Below, piece after piece: positions 23,195 through 28,943 of a DNA stretch of 29,607 nucleotides. Made by a program: the position numbers and the translations under genes. Each line of letters starts with the position of its first letter. The first letter of the stretch is position 1. The notes under the pieces are model-generated. The model was given only the letters and a program-made list of their open reading frames with translations. It ran no database searches and was not told the DNA's origin. Source of the stretch: a virus; the IMG/VR virus record IMGVR_UViG_3300009149_000188, positions 1-29,607 of that record; one strand, 5' to 3'.

Positions 23195-23325
23195 GATTGC
23201 TCCTTTAGTAATTCAGGGTTTTCATATATGTTGCCAATTACTTCGTACCCTTGTGTCCCAAACAAATTCCATATATCGGTCTCTCCATCTTCGTTCTTTA
23301 AACTAAACCTACACTCGTCCTTAAA
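23191..23325 (-). pseudogene. C-terminal part of YopX-type gene beyond an in-frame TGA
   Basis: Directly after the TGA at 23328-23326 the same frame stays open to TGA at 23193-23191. It reads FKDECRFSLKNEDGETDIW, then GYEVIGNIYENPELL and KEQS. The phrase EVIGNIYENPELL is the standard C-terminal end of YopX proteins, so this stretch was selected as protein in the same frame. With the upstream 93 codons it makes a normal-length protein of about 138 residues. Either the gene recently gained a nonsense mutation, or the stop is sometimes read through; a read error is also possible. Confidence 0.75.
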
Positions 23326-23607
23326 TCAAACTACTTCTCGCCCCCTTTTCCAGCGTCTACTTTTATTGGTTTTCCAATCTATCCATGTACATACACTTAC
23401 TATATCCCCCTCATATATCTCTTTAGAATTTTTATCGTGAAGTCCCGTGAATTGCATTAAAGCTAAACCTTCTTCTTCCCATTCACGTATATCTTCGTGG
23501 TAAACTGCCAATTCCCTTTTGGGTTCGCCTGAAAATTGGATAAAGCCGGGTTCAATAACCATAACCTCTTTATTTTTATCCCATACTCTAAATTTTATCT
23601 CTCTCAT
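23326..23607 (-). CDS. YopX-type protein, N-terminal part ended by TGA
   Basis: The start MREIKFRVWDKNKEVM and LALMQFTGLHDKNSKEIYEG, followed by DIVSV, are diagnostic of the YopX family, a common small phage protein of unknown function. As read with standard stops the product is 93 residues, ending RWKRGREVV, and lacks the C-terminal third. The gene begins on an ATGA overlap with the upstream 60-residue gene (EML then TGA). Codon TGA (23328-23326) replaces what in relatives is an ordinary residue between VV and FK. I cannot tell whether the shortened product is active. Confidence 0.8.
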   Translation of the reverse strand: MREIKFRVWDKNKEVMVIEPGFIQFSGEPKRELAVYHEDIREWEEEGLALMQFTGLHDKNSKEIYEGDIVSVCTWIDWKTNKSRRWKRGREVV

Positions 23608-23786
23608 AACATCTCCTTTACATCTCTCTTAAACTGCTCATAATCTTCTTCAGGTACGTTCTTTTCTACCTCTGCCATTATCTTCTCTTTATCCTCTGGG
23701 CATCGTTCTATCTCATCCAGCTTATCATCCAGGTAGGTAGTTATTTTGTCTTGTAGTGCGTAGCTTGGGGGGTAGAATGGGTCCAT
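23604..23786 (-). CDS. 60-residue acidic protein, paralogue B
   Basis: A small acidic helical protein: MDPFYPPSYALQDKITTYLD, then DEIERCPEDKEKIMAEVEKN and a tail ending in KEML. It is nearly identical to the protein at 24448-24630, differing mainly at both ends. It starts on a TAATG overlap with the preceding gene and stops on an ATGA overlap with the YopX-type gene. The function is unknown; I recognise no family. The repeated gene suggests duplication by recombination within this accessory region. Confidence 0.7.
   Translation of the reverse strand: MDPFYPPSYALQDKITTYLDDKLDEIERCPEDKEKIMAEVEKNVPEEDYEQFKRDVKEML
23665..23765. repeat. 101 bp perfect direct repeat, copy B
   Basis: This stretch is identical base for base to 24509-24609. 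It covers the central part of a 60-residue gene. Sequence on both sides differs by scattered changes, so the perfect block stands out from its more diverged flanks. Confidence 0.95.
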
Positions 23787-24052
23787 TAGCCCTCTCCTAA
23801 AAGTTCGTAGGTTTTTTCAAATATATCTGGTTTGCAGGGATAAATTTCCCCATCAACACCTTGAATAATCCAATCACCTAAACTTGCTTTCATATCTCCC
23901 TCAATAGTTTTGATTGTAAGCGAACCATATTCGTTATAATAAACTTCGTTACGATAAGCCAGCCCCCTGTTATATGCCTTTATAAACCAAATGGGAGCTT
24001 CATCTCCTACCTTAAAAGCCTCAACAACTACTGGCTTTTTTCTATACTTCAT
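23786..24052 (-). CDS. Conserved phage protein (MKYRKKPVVVEA type)
   Basis: An 88-residue protein of a widespread phage family of unknown function, recognised from its start MKYRKKPVVVEAFKVGDEAP and its end GDWIIQGVDGEIYPCKPDIF. Relatives sit in accessory regions of many phages. ATG at 24052 is chosen because GGAGGT lies four bases upstream and because family members begin with MKYRKKP. A longer frame to 24079 would add nine residues. It overlaps the preceding gene by 11 nt. No catalytic residues are evident; the fold is probably a small beta-rich domain. Confidence 0.75.
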   Translation of the reverse strand: MKYRKKPVVVEAFKVGDEAPIWFIKAYNRGLAYRNEVYYNEYGSLTIKTIEGDMKASLGDWIIQGVDGEIYPCKPDIFEKTYELLGEG

Positions 24053-24293
24053 CTTTACCTCCACCATGTCTATACTCAAGAATTTGATTAAGCTTATTCA
24101 CAAATTCTTCCCGCTGTGAGATTTTGCCCTCAAGCATATAAATCCTGACTTTGTTATCAACAGGATTCCGCATTAGGATATCCTTTTCGTCTTGAAAGTC
24201 TTTAATCTCTCTTTCTGTATCAGCTATGTCGGTTAACATTTCATCTATCGGAATATGATTATTTTGCTCTATTTGTTCTTTTGTTAATGTCAT
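24042..24293 (-). CDS. Hypothetical coiled-coil protein, 83 residues
   Basis: A small acidic helical protein (KEQIEQNNHIPIDEMLTDIA, then EREIKDFQDEKDILM and EGKISQREEFVNKLNQILEY). Two predicted helices are separated by an NPVDNK turn, like a helical hairpin. It starts on an ATGA overlap with the 53-residue gene. I recognise no family or function. Confidence 0.55.
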   Translation of the reverse strand: MTLTKEQIEQNNHIPIDEMLTDIADTEREIKDFQDEKDILMRNPVDNKVRIYMLEGKISQREEFVNKLNQILEYRHGGGKDEV

Positions 24294-24451
24294 GATTGTT
24301 CCTTTTGAAAACTTATAATTTCGTGTAATTCTAGTTTGGTTTCATTGATAGCTTGATGTAATTCTTCGGACTTACTCCATATCTCATTACATTTATCATC
24401 AAGTCCTTTTATCGTGTCCATCAACCTTAATAGTTCTGGCTTAATACTCAT
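24290..24451 (-). CDS. 53-residue coiled-coil protein
   Basis: A short frame not obvious at first sight. It opens with ATG at 24451 in an ATGA overlap with the upstream 60-residue gene and ends with TGA at 24292-24290 in another ATGA overlap with the next gene. The translation starts MSIKPELLRLMDTIKG and continues CNEIWSKSEELHQAINETKL; it is one long amphipathic helix ending FQKEQS. Exact four-base overlaps at both ends and the GGAGAGATGTT ribosome region support translation. No known function. Confidence 0.7.
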   Translation of the reverse strand: MSIKPELLRLMDTIKGLDDKCNEIWSKSEELHQAINETKLELHEIISFQKEQS

Positions 24452-24630
24452 AACATCTCTCCTATATCTCTTTTAAATTCTTCATAATCATCTTCAGGTA
24501 CATTCTTCTCTACCTCTGCCATTATCTTCTCTTTATCCTCTGGGCATCGTTCTATCTCATCCAGCTTATCATCCAGGTAGGTAGTTATTTTGTCTTGTAG
24601 TGCGTAGCTCTTAGGGTAATATGTGTCCAT
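24448..24630 (-). CDS. 60-residue acidic protein, paralogue A
   Basis: The sister of the 60-residue gene at 23604-23786: MDTYYPKSYALQDKITTYLD, then the shared DEIERCPEDKEKIMAEVEKN and an end of IGEML. It lies just downstream of the radical SAM gene with eight bases between stop and start. Like its sister it ends in ATGTTATGAG, so the next gene starts on an ATGA overlap. Both copies keep intact frames, so both are probably expressed. Function unknown. Confidence 0.7.
   Translation of the reverse strand: MDTYYPKSYALQDKITTYLDDKLDEIERCPEDKEKIMAEVEKNVPEDDYEEFKRDIGEML
24509..24609. repeat. 101 bp perfect direct repeat, copy A
   Basis: Identical to 23665-23765 at every base, in the same orientation, 844 bp apart. 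It lies inside the paralogous 60-residue gene and is a possible site of homologous recombination that would delete four genes in between. Confidence 0.95.
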
Positions 24631-24638
24631 TAGTCCTC

Positions 24639-25511
24639 CTATTTGTAATTATTGATTGATAGATTGGGGTAGTTCCTTTCTAAAAACTGATCCCATGTAA
24701 TAGCCTGAAACCATACCCTGTTATTGACCCATCTGGAAAGGGCAGTAAGTTCCTTATTTGTCTTACCGTTATACCTCATTACATAAGCATTTTGGTTTCT
24801 GGATTTAAGATAACTAACTCGGTATAAATCTTCTTCAAGTGTAGTATCAAAGCCTACGAGAACAAGCCATGTGCATCTTTTCTCACCCATAAGGTCTATC
24901 GTTTTTATGACATCTTTTTCGTAAGATAAGTCATCCCACGCAAAATGTAATTCTTGGTATTTGATATGATCTAACTGCCATGCAATCTCTTCAGTCATTA
25001 ATCTACAATCTAAACCCTGGTTAAAATCAAGTCTTACATCTATATCCCTTGCCTGCCTGCACATAGCTTTGAAATGGTCTGGGAGTGCCAGTATGTTGTT
25101 ATCAAGTAATGTTATATCTTTAGACTTACCATCCCATAAATCCACCAGATCACCAACTGGTCTAATCTTGCCCTCTTTTTGTGGTACGATACAAAACTTA
25201 CAATTACGAATACAACCTCTTGTGGTAAAACCCAAATTTAGCTTTGGATTAATATTTTCTATTTCTTCAGGCAGTTCAATATCTAAACTATATCCACTAC
25301 CACCGATTAAACATTTGGGATCATCTTCATAGTCGTAGCACTTGCCTTTGTTCTTCTCAAAGACACAAGACACATAAACCTGATCTGCTAATGGTCTGTA
25401 TAGTGGTAAGTTCCATTCAACAGTATCGCCCTTATCAGTGTGGTACTTGGCGATCTTATGTAAAGCAAGATTGGGAATCTTAGAATCTATGTCTATGAGT
25501 AATACTTTCAT
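24639..25511 (-). CDS. Radical SAM protein of unknown substrate
   Basis: A 290-residue protein with the radical SAM iron-sulfur motif GCIRNCKFC (Cys at 100, 104 and 107, the CxxxCxxC signature), preceded by LNLGFTTR. Before it lies an N-terminal domain (MKVLLIDIDSKIPNLALHKI, then KGDTVEWNLPLYRP) that resembles the B12-binding-like half of MiaB/HemN-type radical SAM proteins but lacks the DxHxxG cobalamin motif. Later strands include ITLLDNNIL, VRLDFNQGLDCRL and CTWLVLVGFD, in keeping with a partial TIM barrel. It probably makes a radical for a modification reaction; target unknown. It overlaps the lipoprotein gene by 4 nt. Confidence 0.85.
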   Translation of the reverse strand: MKVLLIDIDSKIPNLALHKIAKYHTDKGDTVEWNLPLYRPLADQVYVSCVFEKNKGKCYDYEDDPKCLIGGSGYSLDIELPEEIENINPKLNLGFTTRGCIRNCKFCIVPQKEGKIRPVGDLVDLWDGKSKDITLLDNNILALPDHFKAMCRQARDIDVRLDFNQGLDCRLMTEEIAWQLDHIKYQELHFAWDDLSYEKDVIKTIDLMGEKRCTWLVLVGFDTTLEEDLYRVSYLKSRNQNAYVMRYNGKTNKELTALSRWVNNRVWFQAITWDQFLERNYPNLSINNYK

Positions 25512-25858
25512 TCAACTCCCTCATTAATTAAATCTTGCATAATTGCCTCAACTATATTTTCAGGATAGCTTATACCGTAGCTTGTCATACGTTCCTGCAA
25601 GTACCATTCGTAAGTAAGGTTATATTTTAGTATCTCTATCATATCGGAGTAGGCTTGTTCGTGTGCCTGTAGCCTGATGTTTTCCAGCTTCTCGTCTGCA
25701 AGGTCTAAGCGTAAATCCTTGTTGGCTATCTCTAAAGCACCTAGTTGGAATGATAGGAGTTCTACCTGTTCTTTTAAGTCCTGGTTTACTGGATTGGTAC
25801 AGCCGGATAAAGAGAGTAGGATTAGGATTAATATTATTACTGATAGTTTATATTTCAT
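25508..25858 (-). CDS. Small lipoprotein with coiled coil
   Basis: A 116-residue protein with a lipoprotein signal: MKYKL, a hydrophobic run and SLSGC, with Cys20 as the lipid-modified residue. The mature part is a helical coiled coil (QDLKEQVELLSFQLGALEIA, then DLADEKLENIRLQAHEQAY). Phage lipoproteins serve as superinfection-exclusion proteins, spanins or membrane anchors, and no specific family is visible here. It is locked by ATGA overlaps between the metallophosphoesterase and radical SAM genes, far from the lysis genes, which argues against a spanin. Exclusion or a partner in the neighbouring system are guesses. Confidence 0.7.
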   Translation of the reverse strand: MKYKLSVIILILILLSLSGCTNPVNQDLKEQVELLSFQLGALEIANKDLRLDLADEKLENIRLQAHEQAYSDMIEILKYNLTYEWYLQERMTSYGISYPENIVEAIMQDLINEGVE

Positions 25859-26502
25859 TTGGTATCACCTTTGTAATGTTTACATTTCCTACATACTTTT
25901 ATTATTTCTTCTTCTATTTCACAGCCATTAACCATAGCCACGTATTGCCAACATAATTGCCCTTTAAGGTCGCAGTTAAAATTAATATATTTATGCCTAT
26001 TACCTATTAGGATTTCTTCAAGAGTTACTGGCTCATAATTCCAAACATCAACACCTACGTCATATCTGTTAGGTAGTATGTTTTCCAGTAACCCGTGTGA
26101 ATGTCCATGTAAATGTATGACTGTCTTTTCTGGTTTATCTTTAGCCCATCTTCCCTGCCAACACTCAATAGCCCAATGGAACATAAGCACCCTATAATCT
26201 CCATCCCTGACTGTGTGATAATTAGAAACATTAATAAATCCTTTAGGGTGCGGTCTATCGTGATTACCCAATATGAGGTACTTCTGTCCATTTAGCTGAC
26301 TTGTATATTTTTCGTAGTTTGCGGTATTCCCAAAACAAAAATCCCCAATAATATAAACCAAATCATTTTGACCCACCTTGTTATTCCAATTAGTAATTAA
26401 TGCTTCATGCATTTTCTCTATCGTTTTAAATGGTCTATAGGCAAGCTCGATTATTCTTTCGTGTTCAAAATGTAAATCTGCTGTATAAAATTTCTTACTC
26501 AT
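25855..26502 (-). CDS. Metallophosphoesterase (calcineurin-like)
   Basis: A 215-residue phosphoesterase with all core motifs of the two-metal family: YTADLHFEH (D9, H11), IIGDFCFGN (D54), ILGNHDRPH (N80, H81), MFHWAIE (H109) and HLHGHSHG (H134, H136). These hydrolyse phosphomonoesters, phosphodiesters or cyclic phosphates; relatives include RNA and nucleotide phosphatases. A C-terminal tail adds four Cys (NCDLKGQLC, then CRKCKHYKG) that could bind zinc. It starts on an ATGA overlap with the RlaP-type gene and ends on one with the lipoprotein gene. Substrate unknown; coupling to a nucleotidyltransferase makes RNA or nucleotide repair an attractive guess. Confidence 0.88.
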   Translation of the reverse strand: MSKKFYTADLHFEHERIIELAYRPFKTIEKMHEALITNWNNKVGQNDLVYIIGDFCFGNTANYEKYTSQLNGQKYLILGNHDRPHPKGFINVSNYHTVRDGDYRVLMFHWAIECWQGRWAKDKPEKTVIHLHGHSHGLLENILPNRYDVGVDVWNYEPVTLEEILIGNRHKYINFNCDLKGQLCWQYVAMVNGCEIEEEIIKVCRKCKHYKGDTK

Positions 26503-27185
26503 TTAAAATTCCTTTTTCTTATCTTCACCAAAAAAGCATTTAGTTGTTCTATATCGGTTCGCTTGTCTGGATTATGGTCGTATGCCTCCCTGACTTTATT
26601 TTCCCAATCATAGGTTTTCTGCATAACTTCCCCCATTTCATATTGTCCAGCTTTAAATCTTTTCAAGGTTTTAAATTCTTCGGTATCTTCCATGTTGATT
26701 ATTAGCTTGTTAAATGTTAGCAGATAATAAGCCTGGACTAGGGTTCGCAAATAGGCAGTAGCATACTTGTGCGGTCTACTGTCTTTTTTGTCTAAAAACT
26801 TTTTACGCTGATTTAACCCATATCCCACAAAAGCATCCCTAACACCTTTAGAGTTCCACACCCTAGAGAATTGTGCTTTTAGTGCTTCCCCCTCATCCGT
26901 ACTTTCAATTACTGATGCTTCAAATACTTCCAAAATAGTAGGGTTGCATTTAGTGGCAAGGAATAGGAATTTACCTAATTCCCAAGCGGTGTTATCTTCT
27001 TTGCCCTCAATCCATATACAGTTATCTTTTATTGGGAATATACCCAAATGTAATTCAGTCGGTAGGATATAAACTCCACGATAATCATAATCTGAATTTT
27101 CGTTATGTAGTCCATGTGCTCTTGAACCCACCAATACATTTAAAATAACTTTTTCTTTTGCCTTAGTAGCTTTAGGTTCTTTCAC
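26499..27185 (-). CDS. Nucleotidyltransferase (RlaP / COG3541 type)
   Basis: A 228-residue DNA polymerase beta-superfamily nucleotidyltransferase. The catalytic signature is VGSRAHGLHNENSDYDYRGV at 19-38: the GSRxxG loop, then D32 and D34 binding metal, then the RG that marks the COG3541/RlaP group. A helical C-terminal domain follows (KCNPTILEVFEASV, then FVGYGLNQRKKFL and KYATAYLRTLVQAYYLLTF). RlaP proteins are linked with RNA ligases and end-repair enzymes, and T4-like phages encode relatives. GTG at 27185 is the start, with AGGAGG six bases before it inside the previous gene's stop. It is ATGA-coupled to the phosphoesterase gene. Confidence 0.85.
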   Translation of the reverse strand: MKEPKATKAKEKVILNVLVGSRAHGLHNENSDYDYRGVYILPTELHLGIFPIKDNCIWIEGKEDNTAWELGKFLFLATKCNPTILEVFEASVIESTDEGEALKAQFSRVWNSKGVRDAFVGYGLNQRKKFLDKKDSRPHKYATAYLRTLVQAYYLLTFNKLIINMEDTEEFKTLKRFKAGQYEMGEVMQKTYDWENKVREAYDHNPDKRTDIEQLNAFLVKIRKRNFK

Positions 27186-27188
27186 TCC

Positions 27189-27377
27189 CTACCTCCTATT
27201 GTTATGTGCTACTATTTTATTTCTCAATTCAACCAAATAATTTAAATAGCCATACTTAAACTTTTCTTTATTCTGTCTTTCTGGTAACTCATAGACATTA
27301 CCCAAAAACCGCATCTGATTTGTTGCAAAATCAATACACCTTACTACTTCATTTAATTCATCATCACTTAGCTTCAT
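27189..27377 (-). CDS. Hypothetical protein, 62 residues
   Basis: A small helical protein (MKLSDDELNEVVRCIDFATN, then KFKYGYLNYLVELRNKIVAH) with an AGGAGGT site before its ATG. The last codons (AGG AGG TAG) themselves form the ribosome site of the nucleotidyltransferase gene, so its translation end and the next start are linked. The helix ELRNKIVAHNNRR recalls HEPN/HEPN-like C-termini (R-x-x-x-x-H), but a 62-residue protein is too short for a complete HEPN domain. Function unknown. Confidence 0.55.
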   Translation of the reverse strand: MKLSDDELNEVVRCIDFATNQMRFLGNVYELPERQNKEKFKYGYLNYLVELRNKIVAHNNRR

Positions 27378-27416
27378 TCCATACCTCCTATTTAACTTTT
27401 AAGTTGGTTATCATAA

Positions 27417-27641
27417 TTAATCTTTTATTACTGGGTCATCTTTTAGCATATAGTCAAATAATATTTGTCTTGCCTGTGTTAATTTAATTAACCTGTCCGT
27501 CAATTCATCATAGACCTCATCCAGCTTCTTGATTGGCTTGAGCCCTAACTTCCCTTGCTTGTCTTGCACCATTCTTAAATTATCTAGCTCTCTAATAATT
27601 TCTTCTCTCCTAGTGTTGATAACAGCCATTGCTTCTATCAT
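27417..27641 (-). CDS. Hypothetical coiled-coil protein, 74 residues
   Basis: A small helical protein starting MIEAMAVINTRREEIIRELD, with a basic GKLGLKPIKKLD turn and a second helix (DRLIKLTQARQILFDYML). It lies 15 bases after the helicase gene, with a GAGAGGGG site before the ATG. Two helices around a turn suggest a helical hairpin. No family recognised. Confidence 0.55.
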   Translation of the reverse strand: MIEAMAVINTRREEIIRELDNLRMVQDKQGKLGLKPIKKLDEVYDELTDRLIKLTQARQILFDYMLKDDPVIKD

Positions 27642-27656
27642 GGTGTATACCCCTCT

Positions 27657-28943
27657 CTAACAACTTTCACATAATCTTGAAGTTTTCCCCTCAAAATAAA
27701 ATTTAATAATCTTACCATCTTGTCCAAACCTGTTTTTAGCAATTATCAATTCCATCATCTTTTCAAATTCTTCTGGATCCTCGCCTGCTTTATAGTCTGC
27801 ATCCCGAAACATACACTCCCTATGGAGCAACAGAATAAGACCAGCGTCATATTCAATCTGCCCCGATTCCCTCAAATCTGTAACCCTCGGTTTTTTATCA
27901 TCCCGTTTAGAATAATCCCTATTGATACTAGAAATAATCACGACCGGAATGCCTGTCTTTCTAGCCAGTAGTTTCATCTCCCTTGAAAGATTAGTTATCT
28001 TTTCCCTTATATTGCCATACTTTGATACAGGCTCCATAAGTTGCAGATAATCCACCATTATTATATCTACCTCATCCAATTCTTTTAACTTTAATTCTAT
28101 GTCTACTGGCGTAATCTCTTTTTCCCCTATACGGTAAAGCTTATACTTGGCTATCTCTGCCCTTGCATTATTTATCCTTTTGAGTTCATCTGTCGTAAGT
28201 TTTTCTGTTTCGAATATGGACTTATTGAAATCTACTCCTGAGATTAAAGACACCATTTTTGCGTGGACTTCCTTAAACTCCATCTCCAATGGCATAAACA
28301 ATACACTCTTACCCTGCTTATGGCATAGATTCCTTATAAGGTTAAGCATAAAAGAAGTTTTCCCCATGCTTTGAGCTGATGCAATTATATTCAAAGATGC
28401 CCTATAAAATCCATTCGTTATTCTATCAAGACTTGGGTAACCAGTTTTAAGCACTATCTTCCCAGTATCGTTTAAGAGTTCCTCATATTCTGAATCAATC
28501 CTGTCGTTCTGGTTTTTAAAGCTATCGATCTCTATACCCTTGACTTCTTCCAGTTTTGTTATAGCCCAATTCCTTACTGACTTAGGCTCGATGTTTCCCT
28601 GTGTTTTCGATAGTAACTTCTGTCCTAACTGGTGCATCTTCCTCATATCGGAATAGTCTACCAGCTTTTTGTGTAGACCTTTAAACTCATATTGCATTGG
28701 TCTCTTATTGAGTACCCCTGAAAATTTAGGATCTCCTGCCAGTTTAGGAGGTACAGTTTCGGGTATCAGTTCTTCTTCTCTGGAGAGGATAGCCTTAAAC
28801 TCTCTAAAGACTTCCCTGTGAAATGTTTTATAAAAGTCATTTTCGTCCAGCTTATGGATGTTGGGTTGTAATTCCTTATACCATAAGAGACTGTAAAGGA
28901 TGGCTTGTTCAAGTTCTTCGCTATGTATCCCAAGACTAGACAT
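27657..28943 (-). CDS. dnaB: DnaB-type replicative helicase
   Basis: A 428-residue protein with the DnaB layout. The N-terminal helical domain reads LGIHSEELEQAILYSLLW and TFHREVFREFKAI. The RecA-like helicase core has Walker A ASAQSMGKT (188-196), LFMPLEME, Walker B DIIMVDYLQLM (293-303) and IPVVIISSINRDYSKR before LRESGQIEYDAGLILLLHRE, the DnaB motif 4 and arginine-finger region. It unwinds DNA at the phage fork. ATG 28943 is chosen because GGAAGG lies ten bases upstream and the start overlaps the upstream stop by 8 nt. An earlier GTG at 28967 would add eight residues. Confidence 0.93.
   Translation of the reverse strand: MSSLGIHSEELEQAILYSLLWYKELQPNIHKLDENDFYKTFHREVFREFKAILSREEELIPETVPPKLAGDPKFSGVLNKRPMQYEFKGLHKKLVDYSDMRKMHQLGQKLLSKTQGNIEPKSVRNWAITKLEEVKGIEIDSFKNQNDRIDSEYEELLNDTGKIVLKTGYPSLDRITNGFYRASLNIIASAQSMGKTSFMLNLIRNLCHKQGKSVLFMPLEMEFKEVHAKMVSLISGVDFNKSIFETEKLTTDELKRINNARAEIAKYKLYRIGEKEITPVDIELKLKELDEVDIIMVDYLQLMEPVSKYGNIREKITNLSREMKLLARKTGIPVVIISSINRDYSKRDDKKPRVTDLRESGQIEYDAGLILLLHRECMFRDADYKAGEDPEEFEKMMELIIAKNRFGQDGKIIKFYFEGKTSRLCESC

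Noticed and set aside
23326-23328. TGA as a sense codon (alternative genetic code) throughout the window
   Set aside because: Many genes end in TGA with exact ATGA or TGATG overlaps, for example at 24448, 25508, 25855, 19592 and 13434. Reading TGA as sense would run these into neighbours, so only the YopX-type case is odd.
27189-27377. HEPN-type RNase next to the nucleotidyltransferase (a HEPN/MNT toxin-antitoxin pair)
   Set aside because: The RNKIVAH end is suggestive, but 62 residues are too few for the four-helix HEPN fold, and the nucleotidyltransferase is a long RlaP-type protein rather than a short MNT antitoxin.
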